Shown: positions 45,180 to 54,086, numbered from the stretch's first letter. The stretch is DNA of 64,000 nt from an uncultured Thermoanaerobaculia bacterium (GCA_951812325.1 OX638294.1:1714859-1778858), one strand, 5' to 3'. Notes: generated by a model not told the origin, from the sequence alone. Program-made: numbers and translations.

Positions 45180-45335
45180 TGCCGTCTCGAAACTCGTTGA
45201 ACACGGGTAAAGGACTCGACACGTTCAAGGACCGGGGCGCGCCAGATCGCCAAGGCACTCCGGGCTTCGCCGCGGTTGGCAGTCCCGCCCTCAAGGCAGC
45301 GCCTCGCTTCAAGCTGGCCGCGTATACTCGCCGCG

Positions 45336-45614
45336 ATGTCCATCGTGCGCGCCGCCGAGGTCGTCGTGCTGGTTTGTACCGTGTACGTCGCCTGCGGGTT
45401 GGTCTTCGCACCGTTCTTCGTGTGGCGCGGCGCGGGCCGCCTGGATCCCGCCGCGAAATCGGCCGGACTCGGATTCCGGCTCATCGTGCTTCCCGGCGCC
45501 GCGGCACTCTGGCCCGTGCTGCTTCGCCGGTGGCTCGCAGGCCGCCCGACGCCGACGGAGCGGAACGCGCACCGCGACGCGGCTGCGGTCGCTACGCGGA
45601 GAAGCTCCGGGTGA
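45336..45614 (+). CDS. small membrane protein, first gene of the Rieske operon
   Basis: 92 residues from ATG 45336 with two hydrophobic segments (VVVLVCTVYVACGLVFAPFF and LIVLPGAAALWPVLL). Its TGA overlaps the GTG of the next gene (GTGA). It is unrelated to anything I can name. The tight coupling suggests a subunit or assembly factor of the membrane redox system encoded downstream. Confidence 0.6.
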   Translation: MSIVRAAEVVVLVCTVYVACGLVFAPFFVWRGAGRLDPAAKSAGLGFRLIVLPGAAALWPVLLRRWLAGRPTPTERNAHRDAAAVATRRSSG

Positions 45615-46036
45615 TCCGCCACCTGCGCCGCCGCCACCGCCTGGCCTGGGCGTTGCTGTTTCCGATCCTGGCCATCCTGATGGCGGCCGCGTTCCTCGCG
45701 AGGCAGGAACCGCCGCTGATGGACGCGGTTCCCGCCGCGCGCGACGGGGCCGCTTCCGTACTGTTCGATGAGCAGGCGCACGATCGCGCGGTCGATCCTG
45801 TCCAGGCCGTGCTGGTTGACCACAAGGTCGAGGCGTCCGGTTCGAGTGCGTCTGGCCCTGCGCCACGCCGCCCGGCCAGCGTGGCTGCCGGACAGGTAAC
45901 CGGCCCCGGACCGACCGAGGTTCCCACCGCACGCGAGGGCGCGGTCGAACCGGCGGCGACGACGGCGGACGGGATGCATGGCCGAGCAGATGCAGTGCCA
46001 CTCCTGCCGCCCGCTGCCGAGGATGACGGCCCGTGA
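45611..46036 (+). CDS. single-helix membrane protein in the Rieske operon
   Basis: 141 residues from GTG 45611. A basic N-terminus (MIRHLRRRHR), one helix (LAWALLFPILAILMAAAFLA), then an outside part with QEPPLMDAVPAARDGAASVL and a low-complexity tail. The tail from about 45968 is encoded by a decayed right end of the MITE family (GGGATGCATGGCCG and a CTGCC-rich end). Its stop overlaps the next GTG. Confidence 0.55.
   Translation: MIRHLRRRHRLAWALLFPILAILMAAAFLARQEPPLMDAVPAARDGAASVLFDEQAHDRAVDPVQAVLVDHKVEASGSSASGPAPRRPASVAAGQVTGPGPTEVPTAREGAVEPAATTADGMHGRADAVPLLPPAAEDDGP
45968..46020 (+). repeat. decayed right end of a MITE inside a coding region
   Basis: GACGGGATGCATGGCCGAGC then AGATGCAGTGCCACTCCTGC parallels GGCGGGATGCATGGCCGCTC and AATGCAGCGCGACTTCTGCC at the right end of copy 1. 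It is read in frame as the end of the 45611 gene. Confidence 0.5.
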
Positions 46037-47256
46037 GCGCCGGGTATCGGGCGGTCCTCTGGAACCGCAACAAGAAGCTCTACGACCTGGCGATCGCGGC
46101 CGGCATCCTCGTGTTCCTCGGTCTGTTCGTGGGTATCGGGGCCGCGACCCGGCCGCAGGCGACGATCGAGACCCTGCTGATCCGCGGTTTCGGCGCCGGC
46201 GCCCTGCTGCTGCTTCACGTCGTGCTCGCCATCGGGCCGCTCTGCCGGCTCGAACCGCGGTTCCTGCCCCTGCTCTACAACCGCCGCCATCTCGGCGTCT
46301 GCATGTTCCTGCTGGCCCTCGCTCACGGCGGCTTCTCGGTCGTTCAGTTCCACGGCCTGGGAGTGCTCCATCCCCTGGTCAGCGTGCTGGCCAGCAATGG
46401 CAACTACGACAGCCTGACGCAGTTCCCGTTCCAGGCGCTCGGGCTCCTGGCGCTGGTCATCCTGTTCCTGATGGCGGCGACCTCGCACGACTTCTGGCTG
46501 GCGAACCTGACGGCGCCGGTCTGGAAGTCGCTCCACATGCTGGTCTACCCCGCGTACGGACTGATCCTTCTGCACGTGGCGCTGGGCAGCCTCCAGGCGC
46601 CCGAACGGCCGCCTGTCCTCGCCGCCCTGCTGGGCCTCGGATTGGCCGGCGTCGCCTCGCTGCATCTCGCCGCGGGCTGGCGGGGCCGCGTACAGGCGCC
46701 GACCCCCGCCGCGAGCGGTCCGCGGCCAGATCAGCGCCGGACGCGTTCCCCGGTCGGGGTCGGTTCACGGACCGCGAGTCGGCAGGCAACGGCGGCGCCG
46801 GGGCGTGCATGGAAATGCGCGCCAGGCCGCGCCGAAGCATGGCCGCGCGGCGCCGAAGATGTCGAAGTCTATGTCTGCTCCGTGTCCGACATTCCCGTCA
46901 ACCGTGCACGCATCGTGCTGCTCGCCGGCGAACGGGTGGCAGTCTTTCGTTACTCCACGGAGCACGGTGAGCGGATCGCCGCCGTTTCCAATGTCTGCCA
47001 GCATCAGAACGGCCCCCTCGGCGAAGGCCGGGTGGTGGACGGCTGCATCACCTGCCCTTGGCACGGCTACCAGTACCGGCCCGAGGACGGATGCTCGCCG
47101 CCGCCCTTCACCGAGACGATCCCGACTTTCAACGTCCGCGTGGAAGGAAACCGGGTGCTGGTCGATCGGCGCCCCAATCCGCCCGGAACCCGAGCCGAGC
47201 CCGCACGGCTCGACGCTGCCGCCGATGCGGCAGCCGGCGCCGGGGAGGTTTCGTGA
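46033..47256 (+). CDS. ferric-reductase-like membrane domain fused to a Rieske [2Fe-2S] domain
   Basis: 407 residues. Residues 1-225 have about six membrane helices with histidines in the pattern of a heme-binding ferric reductase-like or cytochrome b-type domain (LLLHVVLAIGPL, LALAHGGFSV, SLHMLVYPAYGLILLHVAL). A linker follows, then a Rieske domain with C322-x-H324 (VCQHQNGPLGEG) and C341-x2-H344 (CPWHGYQ). It likely passes electrons across or along the membrane; partner unknown. It starts at GTG 46033 overlapping the previous stop and overlaps the next gene in the same way. Confidence 0.82.
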   Translation: MSAGYRAVLWNRNKKLYDLAIAAGILVFLGLFVGIGAATRPQATIETLLIRGFGAGALLLLHVVLAIGPLCRLEPRFLPLLYNRRHLGVCMFLLALAHGGFSVVQFHGLGVLHPLVSVLASNGNYDSLTQFPFQALGLLALVILFLMAATSHDFWLANLTAPVWKSLHMLVYPAYGLILLHVALGSLQAPERPPVLAALLGLGLAGVASLHLAAGWRGRVQAPTPAASGPRPDQRRTRSPVGVGSRTASRQATAAPGRAWKCAPGRAEAWPRGAEDVEVYVCSVSDIPVNRARIVLLAGERVAVFRYSTEHGERIAAVSNVCQHQNGPLGEGRVVDGCITCPWHGYQYRPEDGCSPPPFTETIPTFNVRVEGNRVLVDRRPNPPGTRAEPARLDAAADAAAGAGEVS

Positions 47257-48413
47257 CCGGCGAACACCACGACGAGTTTCATGTCGGCTACGCCGACGGG
47301 ATGCCGCCCGGCCTGGCGCGGTTCGTGCGCCGCGCGGTAGTCGGCCTCCTGCTGCTGGCCGCGGTTCTCGGGGCGGCCCTGGCGCTGCTGCTGGAGCCGT
47401 TCGACGAAGGTGTGTTCGAGTACGGCCTGGTGCACGACCACGAGGGCGAACTGCTCATCGACCCCCATCCCCGGCTGCTCACGGCGGACGGACCGGCTGA
47501 GGGCTATCTGCTGGTTGGGGTTGGAAAACACGGACTCCACGTGAAGGACGAGTCCAGCCCGTCCGGGCCGCCGGGGCGATCCGGAAAGACCGGGCTTTCG
47601 GGCACGCTGATCCGGAGCCCGGAAGCGGCAATGCTCGAAGTGCACGCCCTCGAGCTTCCCGCAGGAACAGCGCAGGCAGGACCATCCGACAGGGGACAGC
47701 GGGGGCGAGCATTGTCTCCTCCCCCTGAACGTCCGGCAGGAACAGCGCAGGCTCGACCTGGCGCCGGGGCGGGCGCTCCGGCCGGTCAGGCGACCAACAC
47801 GCCGCCCCTCGCCAGCGAGAGCGAAGGCCCCGGTTCCGAGGCGGTACCGGCGCCCGACGCGGCAACCAGCGTCGACCGCGTGAGCGGACACGCCAGGGGT
47901 GCTCCGGAATCGGAAACTCCGATGACCGAAGTGAACGGATCACTCCAGAATCGGCAAGTCCGTGCCGGCACGGTTCCCGACGCCCGGGAACGCAGGGCTC
48001 CTGCCTCCAGCCGACGTGAAGCGCCGGACTTCGGGATGGTCCCGGGCGGACACACCCTGCAGGGCGAAATCGTCGACACGAAGTGCTACCTCGGCGCGAT
48101 GAAGCCGGGCCGCGGCAAACCCCACCGGGGCTGCGCCTCGCTCTGCATTCGCGGCGGCATTCCGGCCGCGCTCCTGGTGCGAACCACGAGCGGTGAGCGG
48201 CGCCTGGTCCATCTGCTCGACCGGCGGGGCCAACCCCTGGGGCGCCAGGTCCTCGAGTGGGTGGGCGAACCGGTCGAGGTGGCGGGAACCCTGAGGCGGC
48301 GCGACAATCGCCTCTTCCTGCTGGCGTCCTCCATCAGGCCGACCCGCGCCCCGGCCCCATCCCTCGTCCTCCCCGGTCAAGCCAACCCGTCCCCGAACGG
48401 GAGCAGCCGATGA
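47253..48413 (+). CDS. membrane-anchored protein with a Cys-containing C-terminal domain
   Basis: 386 residues from GTG 47253 (GTGA overlap). One helix near the start (VVGLLLLAAVLGAALALLL), a short domain EYGLVHDHEGELLIDPHPRL, a long disordered linker (about residues 130-270), and a C-terminal domain with EIVDTKCYLGAMKPGRGKPH then GCASLCIRGGIPAALLV. Its conserved cysteines suggest metal or redox chemistry. The same domain follows Rieske proteins in some Acidobacteriota as far as I recall; function unknown. Stop overlaps the next ATG (ATGA). Confidence 0.65.
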   Translation: MTGEHHDEFHVGYADGMPPGLARFVRRAVVGLLLLAAVLGAALALLLEPFDEGVFEYGLVHDHEGELLIDPHPRLLTADGPAEGYLLVGVGKHGLHVKDESSPSGPPGRSGKTGLSGTLIRSPEAAMLEVHALELPAGTAQAGPSDRGQRGRALSPPPERPAGTAQARPGAGAGAPAGQATNTPPLASESEGPGSEAVPAPDAATSVDRVSGHARGAPESETPMTEVNGSLQNRQVRAGTVPDARERRAPASSRREAPDFGMVPGGHTLQGEIVDTKCYLGAMKPGRGKPHRGCASLCIRGGIPAALLVRTTSGERRLVHLLDRRGQPLGRQVLEWVGEPVEVAGTLRRRDNRLFLLASSIRPTRAPAPSLVLPGQANPSPNGSSR

Positions 48414-49252
48414 CCGAAACGGCCCGCAACAACGCCTCGGCGACCGCCTCGAGCGGCGGTCCGGCGCCCAGCCCCGAGCACCTGCCCGCGGGTCAGCTCG
48501 AGGCTGGCCGCTACCGGCTGCGCTTCGCGCGCACGGCCGCCGACATCGACCGGCTGCTCCGGCTCCGGTTCGAGGTCTTCAACCTGGAACTGGGCGAAGG
48601 GCTGAACCAGTCCTACGAAACCCGCCGCGACACGGACCGTTTCGACGCGAGCTGCCACCACATGCTGGTCGAGCAGACGGACGGCACGACAATCGGTACG
48701 TACCGGATGCAGACGGCCGCGATGGCCGCCCGCGGCCGGGGCTTCTACTCGGCCGGCGAATACGACCTGGATGCCCTGCCCGCCAGCGTCCTCGATCAGT
48801 CCGTCGAGATCGGCCGCGCCTGCATTCATCGAGACCACCGCAAGCGCACGGTGCTGTTTCTGCTCTGGAAGGGGCTGGCCAGCTACATCGTCCACAATCG
48901 CGCCCGCTATCTCTTCGGCTGTTGCTCGTTGACCAGCCAGGACCAGGCCGCGGGCATCCGGCTCTATCGGCAACTCAGGGCGGCGGGCAAGGTCAACACC
49001 GACGTCGACGTGCCTCCCCTGCCCCACACCCGCTGCGAGGCGCCCGACGAGCAGGTAGCCGCACTACCCGACATCGACGTACCGCCGCTCTTCGCCACCT
49101 ATCTCCGCTACGGCGCCCTGGTGTGCAGCCGCCCGGCGATCGACCGGGAGTTCAAGACGATCGACTACCTGGTCCTGATGGACACGGCCGCGTTGAGCCG
49201 GCGCACCCGGCTGATCTTCGGGCTGGAAGACGCGCCGGCGGCGGCGCCCTAG
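48410..49252 (+). CDS. GNAT/OlsB-like N-acyltransferase
   Basis: 280 residues from ATG 48410. YRLRFARTAADIDRLLRLRF, a CHHMLVEQTDGTTIGTYRMQ core strand and VEIGRACIHRDHRKRTVLFL are the pattern of OlsB/hemolysin-like acyltransferases that join a 3-hydroxyacyl chain to ornithine or a similar amine. Coupled to the upstream gene by ATGA and followed by a PlsC-like gene, which together is the usual OlsB-OlsA pair. The amine substrate is not proven. Confidence 0.75.
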   Translation: MTETARNNASATASSGGPAPSPEHLPAGQLEAGRYRLRFARTAADIDRLLRLRFEVFNLELGEGLNQSYETRRDTDRFDASCHHMLVEQTDGTTIGTYRMQTAAMAARGRGFYSAGEYDLDALPASVLDQSVEIGRACIHRDHRKRTVLFLLWKGLASYIVHNRARYLFGCCSLTSQDQAAGIRLYRQLRAAGKVNTDVDVPPLPHTRCEAPDEQVAALPDIDVPPLFATYLRYGALVCSRPAIDREFKTIDYLVLMDTAALSRRTRLIFGLEDAPAAAP

Positions 49253-49353
49253 ACTTGCTTCGCGGCGTTCTACGGCGCAATTCCGGTCCGCCGGACGACC
49301 CACGCGGCTGTCCGGCCAGCGCCCGACTTGCTTCGCGGCGTTCTACGGCGCAA
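49252..49353 (+). repeat. 29-bp direct repeat, 73 bp apart
   Basis: GACTTGCTTCGCGGCGTTCT followed by ACGGCGCAA occurs at 49252 and again at 49325, in the gap between the two acyltransferase genes. The second copy lies just before the start of the PlsC-like gene. Confidence 0.85.
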
Positions 49354-49362
49354 GCTCCCGGA

Positions 49363-50229
49363 ATGCGGCCGAGAACCGGCAATCCCCCCCTGCGGCGGCT
49401 CCTCCGGCTCTGGCGGTTGATCTGGCGCGGGCCGGCTCTGCTGGTCGCGGCCCTCGCCGCCTGGTTCCCGCTGCTCGTTCTGCGGCCCTTCCTGGCCCGG
49501 CCGGCGCCCCGGGCCTGGCGAGCCGTCCTGCGCACCGTGCTGCGGTGCTGGGGCCGCACGAGTCTCGCCATCCTCGGCTGCAGGGTGACCGTACGCGGCC
49601 AGGCGCCCACGAGTCCCTTTCTGCTCATCTCGAACCACATCTCCTACGTCGACATCTTCCTGCTCTCCGCCTTCACGCCGGGCCGTTTCGTGGCCAAGGC
49701 GGAGATCCGGGACTGGCCGGTGGCCGGCGCCATGTGCCGGACGGCGGACATCATCTTCGTCGACCGCGGCCGGCGGCGGGACGTGACGCACGTCGGCGAA
49801 CAGATCGCCGCGGCCCTGGCGAACGGCGATCCGGTGATCCTGTTCCCCGAGGGGACGTCGACCCCCGGCAACGAAATCGCGCCGCTCAAACCATCCCTGC
49901 TGGCGCCCGCGGCCGCCAGGAAACTCGACGTCCATTGGGCCGTCCTCCGCTACCGGACGCCGCCCGACGAGACCCCCGCGTTCCTCAGCGTCGCCTGGTG
50001 GGGGGAGATGCCCCTCGTGCCCCACGCTCCCGATCTGCTCAAGCTCCGCCGCATCGACGCGGAGATCGTGTTCGGCGATGAGCCGGTCCGCAGCGCCGAC
50101 CGCAAGGAGCTTGCGGGCCTCCTGCGCGAGCGGATGGCCGGAAGCTTCCGGCCGATGGTCACCAGCGACGAGCTGGCGGCCATCGGCGACACGTACGGCC
50201 CGGTCGGGATCCCCGAGCGCCGCCGCTGA
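49363..50229 (+). CDS. PlsC/OlsA-like 1-acylglycerol-3-phosphate acyltransferase
   Basis: 288 residues from ATG 49363. An N-terminal membrane segment (ALLVAALAAWFPLLVLRPFL). The acyltransferase motifs are NHISYVDIF (HX4D), FVAKAEIRDWP, and FPEGTSTPGN. It would esterify lyso-ornithine lipid (OlsA) or lysophosphatidate. The OlsB-like gene next to it favours the former (inference). Confidence 0.82.
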   Translation: MRPRTGNPPLRRLLRLWRLIWRGPALLVAALAAWFPLLVLRPFLARPAPRAWRAVLRTVLRCWGRTSLAILGCRVTVRGQAPTSPFLLISNHISYVDIFLLSAFTPGRFVAKAEIRDWPVAGAMCRTADIIFVDRGRRRDVTHVGEQIAAALANGDPVILFPEGTSTPGNEIAPLKPSLLAPAAARKLDVHWAVLRYRTPPDETPAFLSVAWWGEMPLVPHAPDLLKLRRIDAEIVFGDEPVRSADRKELAGLLRERMAGSFRPMVTSDELAAIGDTYGPVGIPERRR

Positions 50230-50554
50230 CGCCACCCAGATGCGGCGGCCAGTGCAGCACGGACTCCGGGGAAGGTCCACGGGTCGCTGATGAGCGCCGT
50301 TGACGCAACCGGGACGGGGCGGCCAGTGCACCACGGACACGGGGAAGGTTCACGGGTCGCTGATGAGAGCCGTTGACGCAACCGGGACGGGGCGGCCATC
50401 GCACCACGGACACGGGGAAGGTTCACGGGTCGCTGATGAGCGCCGTTGACGCAACCGGAATGGGGCGGCCATTGCACGACGGACCGCCGGTGGTCCGACG
50501 TATTCGGCAACGGCAGAAGCGCTGTTCGGGCCGGGTTGGCGGCATGCTCGGCCG
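50230..50554 (+). repeat. tandem 73-bp repeats in the intergenic region
   Basis: From about 50238 to 50485 a 73-bp unit (GATGAGCGCCGTTGACGCAA, then CGGGACGGGGCGGCCA and CACGGGGAAGGTTCACGGGT) is repeated about 3.3 times with few changes. No frame is maintained. It separates the PlsC-like gene from the triple-fusion gene. The period equals the spacing of the direct repeat at 49252/49325. Confidence 0.85.
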
Positions 50555-53473
50555 GTGACGGGAAACGATCAGCGGCGGCCGCGACGCACGCGCTGGCTGA
50601 AGGTCGCAGCCGCAGTCTACGGCGTGCTTCTGCTGGCTTCGACGCTGGCGCGCATCGCCGCCGAGGAAAAGCCGCTGCCCCAGGGCCGGGAGACGACCTG
50701 GATCCATGCCCCGGCCAGCGGTGACCGGCCTGTCCGCCTGGCGTGGCGAGAGTGGGGCGGGCCGGCCGCCATGGACCCTCGGGGCGGCGAGGCCCTTGAG
50801 CAGCGCCCGGGCGATCGCGAGTCTCTGACGGGGCCGGCCACCAAAGACGCTCGGGGCGGCGAGGCCCTGCCGCTGGTGCTGCTTCACGGTTCGCCCGGCA
50901 GCGCCGACGACTTCCGGCGCCTGGCGCCCCGCCTCGCGCAAGGGCGCCGCGTCATCGCTCCCGACCTGCCCGGCTTCGGCGCCTCCGAGCGCCGGGTGGA
51001 CGACTACTCGATCCGCGCCCATGCCGAAGCGGCCCTCGCCCTGCTCGACGAACTGGGCATCCAACGTTTCCACGCCCTCGGCTTCAGCATGGGCGGCGGA
51101 CCGGCCCTGCACCTGGCGGAGGACTTCCCGGACCGCGTCGCGTCGATCGTCCTCGTCGCCTCCATCGGCGTCCAGGAACTCGAGCTGCTCGGCAACTACA
51201 CGGCGAACCACGCCGTGCACGGGTTGCAACTCGGCCTGTTCCGGGGACTCCGCAACCTGGTCCCGCACTTCGGCGCCTTCGATCAACCGATCGCCCGCTC
51301 CTACGCCCGCAACTTCCACGACACGGATCAGCGGCCGCTGCGCGGCATCCTGGAATCCCTCGAGATGCCGGTGTTCATCATCCACGGCGAGCAGGATCCA
51401 CTGGTTCCGGCCGCCGCGGCCCTGGAGCACCACCGCATCGTGCCGCACAGCGCCCTGTGGATGCGCCCGGACAGCCACTTCTTCCTGTTTCGCGGCGGCG
51501 GGGACCTCGCCTCCCGGATCGATGAGTTCCTGGGCCGCGTCGAAGCCGGCGAGGCGCCGACCCGCGCCGACGCCGAACCGGAACGGCTGCGCCGGGCAGC
51601 ACCGCCGTTCGCTGAGTTGGACCCGCCGCCGTTCACCGGGCCGGCCCTGCTGATCGTCTTCCTGCTGCTCGTGGTCGCCGCCTACGTCAGCGAGGATCTG
51701 ACCTGCATCACGGCCGGCCTGCTCGTGGCCCAGGGCCGGCTCGACTTCTCGGTCGCGGTCGCCGCCTGCTACGTCGGCAACCTGAGCAGCGACATCTGCA
51801 TCGCCTGGCTGGCCCGGATCCTGGGGCGGCCGGCGCTCAGGCTGCCGCCGTTCAGGTGGTGGGTCAGCGGCGCATCGATCGAGGAGGCTTCGGCCTGGCT
51901 CCGCCGGCGTGGCCTGACAGTCGTCCTGGCCAGCCGCTTCCTGCCCGGAACGCGGCTGCCGACCTGTCTCGCGGTCGGCATCCTGCGCACCCGGCTGCTC
52001 AGGTTCTGCTGCTACTTCGCGGTCGCCGCGGCGATCTGGACTCCCGCCTTCGTCGGCGTCAATGCGCTCCTGGGAGGCGAAGCGGTCGCACGCTTCGGCG
52101 GCCGCCTGCCGGGGGGCTTCCCCGGCGCCGTGCTGGCCCTGGCTCTCGTCATCTTCACCGTTCGGAGCGTCGTCGTACCGCTTTTGACCTGGCGCGGTCG
52201 CCGACGATGGCGCGGTCGGCTGCTGCGCATCCGGCACTGGGAGTTCTGGCCCATGTGGGCGTTCTACCCGCCCCTGTTCCTGTTCATCGCCTGGCACGGC
52301 CTGCGCCGCCGCCGACCCGCCTTCTTCACCGCGATCAACCCCGCAATGCCGCTGGGCGGCCTGCTCGGCGAGTCGAAGAGCGACATCCTGGACGGTCTGG
52401 CCGGCATCGGCGACGCGTTGCCGGCCTGGCGGCGTCTGCCGCCGGGGAAACGCGGCCAGCAGCAGACTCAGGACCAGGATCGGCCGGCAGAGGACGCGGC
52501 CCTCGAGACGTCCTCGGTTCGTGCCCGCAGAAGCTGGCGGACCTCCAGCGAGGATGGGCCGGCAGAGGACGCGGCGCTCGCGACCTCCTGCCGGACCAGG
52601 ACCGTCCCGCCTGCGCGGCACGCATCGTCAAGTCGGTCGCCCGCCACGACGGCCGCCGTGGACCCGGAAGAACGCATCGCCGCGCTGCGGCGGTTCCTGC
52701 GGGACCAGCGCCTGGACTATCCGGTCGTGCTGAAACCGGATAGCGGCGAGCGGGGACGCGGCGTCGCCATCGCGCGCTCCGAAGCGGACGCGCAAGCGTT
52801 CTTCGAGAAGACCCCGGGGCCGGCCCTGGTCCAGGAGTACGTTGCCGGCGAAGAGTACGGCGTGTTCTGGGCCCGCCGCCCCGGTCGATCGGACGGACAC
52901 GTCTTCTCGATCACCCACAAGCTGCGGCCGAGCGTGGTCGGAGACGGCGAAAGCACCCTGGAACGGCTGATTCTCCTCGACCGCCGCGCCGTCGCGATCG
53001 CCCGCATCTACGCGCGGGAACATCCCGGAGCGGCGAAGCGGATACCCGCGGCCGGCGAAGTCGTCGCACTGACCGAGGTCGGCGCGCACTCCCGCGGCAC
53101 GATCTTCCTGGACGCGAACGATCTCCACACCCCGGAACTCGAGAGCGCGATCAACGCGATCAGCACCGCCTGGGACGGCTTCGACTTCGGCCGCTTCGAC
53201 GTCCGCGTCCCGTGCGCCCAGGCCCTGCGCCGCGGCGAGAACATCCGGGTGCTCGAAGTGAACGGCGTCACCTCCGAGGCCACCCACATGTACGACCGCC
53301 GCTACGGTTTCTTCGCCGCCCACGCCATCCTGCGGCGCCAGTGGGCGCTGGCCTTCGACCTGGCAGACGAGCGAATCCGCGCCGGCGCCGAACCGGCGAC
53401 CGCAGCCCAGGTCATCCGCGCCGTGCGGACCGAGCGCCGGACGCGGAACAAGGAGCAAGGGTGGAGAGGCTGA
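50555..53473 (+). CDS. alpha/beta-hydrolase, DedA-family and ATP-grasp triple fusion
   Basis: 972 residues from GTG 50555. After a membrane anchor (AAAVYGVLLLASTLARIAAE), an alpha/beta hydrolase occupies about 40-330 (LLHGSPGSADDF, nucleophile GFSMGGGPAL, VFIIHGEQDPLVP). About 350-560 is a DedA/SNARE-associated membrane domain (VAAYVSEDLTCITAGLLVAQ, SRFLPGTRLPTCLAVG). After a linker with a duplicated PAEDAAL segment, about 700-930 is an ATP-grasp domain (PVVLKPDSGERGRGVAIA, ALVQEYVAGEEYGVF, VLEVNGVTSEATHMYD). Suggests a membrane-bound enzyme making or breaking an amide or ester on a lipid or wall substrate (inference). Confidence 0.8.
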   Translation: MTGNDQRRPRRTRWLKVAAAVYGVLLLASTLARIAAEEKPLPQGRETTWIHAPASGDRPVRLAWREWGGPAAMDPRGGEALEQRPGDRESLTGPATKDARGGEALPLVLLHGSPGSADDFRRLAPRLAQGRRVIAPDLPGFGASERRVDDYSIRAHAEAALALLDELGIQRFHALGFSMGGGPALHLAEDFPDRVASIVLVASIGVQELELLGNYTANHAVHGLQLGLFRGLRNLVPHFGAFDQPIARSYARNFHDTDQRPLRGILESLEMPVFIIHGEQDPLVPAAAALEHHRIVPHSALWMRPDSHFFLFRGGGDLASRIDEFLGRVEAGEAPTRADAEPERLRRAAPPFAELDPPPFTGPALLIVFLLLVVAAYVSEDLTCITAGLLVAQGRLDFSVAVAACYVGNLSSDICIAWLARILGRPALRLPPFRWWVSGASIEEASAWLRRRGLTVVLASRFLPGTRLPTCLAVGILRTRLLRFCCYFAVAAAIWTPAFVGVNALLGGEAVARFGGRLPGGFPGAVLALALVIFTVRSVVVPLLTWRGRRRWRGRLLRIRHWEFWPMWAFYPPLFLFIAWHGLRRRRPAFFTAINPAMPLGGLLGESKSDILDGLAGIGDALPAWRRLPPGKRGQQQTQDQDRPAEDAALETSSVRARRSWRTSSEDGPAEDAALATSCRTRTVPPARHASSSRSPATTAAVDPEERIAALRRFLRDQRLDYPVVLKPDSGERGRGVAIARSEADAQAFFEKTPGPALVQEYVAGEEYGVFWARRPGRSDGHVFSITHKLRPSVVGDGESTLERLILLDRRAVAIARIYAREHPGAAKRIPAAGEVVALTEVGAHSRGTIFLDANDLHTPELESAINAISTAWDGFDFGRFDVRVPCAQALRRGENIRVLEVNGVTSEATHMYDRRYGFFAAHAILRRQWALAFDLADERIRAGAEPATAAQVIRAVRTERRTRNKEQGWRG

Positions 53474-53585
53474 TTCGCGGTTCACGCGGTCGGCTGGCAG
53501 CCGCCGTCGAGGACCGCGTTCGGCGGCAGTCCGGCGAGGTTCGGCCCGCAGACCTTCGGCCTGGAGCGGCCGGCCGGCGACGTCT

Positions 53586-54086
53586 CTACTCGGTCTCTGC
53601 CGGAACGGCCTCAGTCGCCGTCCGCTGCCGCGGACCAGGCGTCTCCAGTGCCTCGAGCCGGGCCTCGACCGCGCTCAGCCGCTCCAGGACCGTCTCGAGG
53701 TCCGCTCTGCCGGGGACTCCGAGTTTCTCGAGTCGGCGCTCCAGGCGCTCGTCGATCCCGGCCCGCGCCCTGGCCTTCGTCTGCTCGAAGCCGCTCCGCG
53801 CCTTCGACCTGGTCTGTTCGATTCCCTTCTCGGTCGCGGAGCGCGCCTGCTGGACCCCTGCTTCCGCCTTCTTCCGCCAATCGCTCAGGGACTCCCGGCC
53901 CCGGTCCTCCACCTTCTCGCCGCGGTCGACCAGCCGGCCGAAGACCTTGACGCCCGCGTCGGCAGCCTCGCCCGCAACGCCCAGGCCGGCGAGGACTACC
54001 TTGTGGGCCGCGTCAACGGCAGAGTCGACCGCCGACCGCGCTTTCGAGTCGCCACTCCCGGTCTGCGTCGCGGTTGCTGCTGTCAT
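53586..54086 (-). CDS. phasin-like, coiled-coil protein
   Basis: 166 residues from ATG 54086, with AGGAG 8 nt upstream. AVDSAVDAAHKVVLAGLGVA, then long amphipathic helices (RKKAEAGVQQARSATEKGIE, RLEKLGVPGRADLETVLERL, SAVEARLEALE). The Ala/Lys/Glu-rich helix and the VLERLSAVEARLEAL end resemble phasins, which coat polyhydroxyalkanoate granules. No PHA synthase is in the window, so a general structural role is possible. Confidence 0.6.
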   Translation of the reverse strand: MTAATATQTGSGDSKARSAVDSAVDAAHKVVLAGLGVAGEAADAGVKVFGRLVDRGEKVEDRGRESLSDWRKKAEAGVQQARSATEKGIEQTRSKARSGFEQTKARARAGIDERLERRLEKLGVPGRADLETVLERLSAVEARLEALETPGPRQRTATEAVPAETE

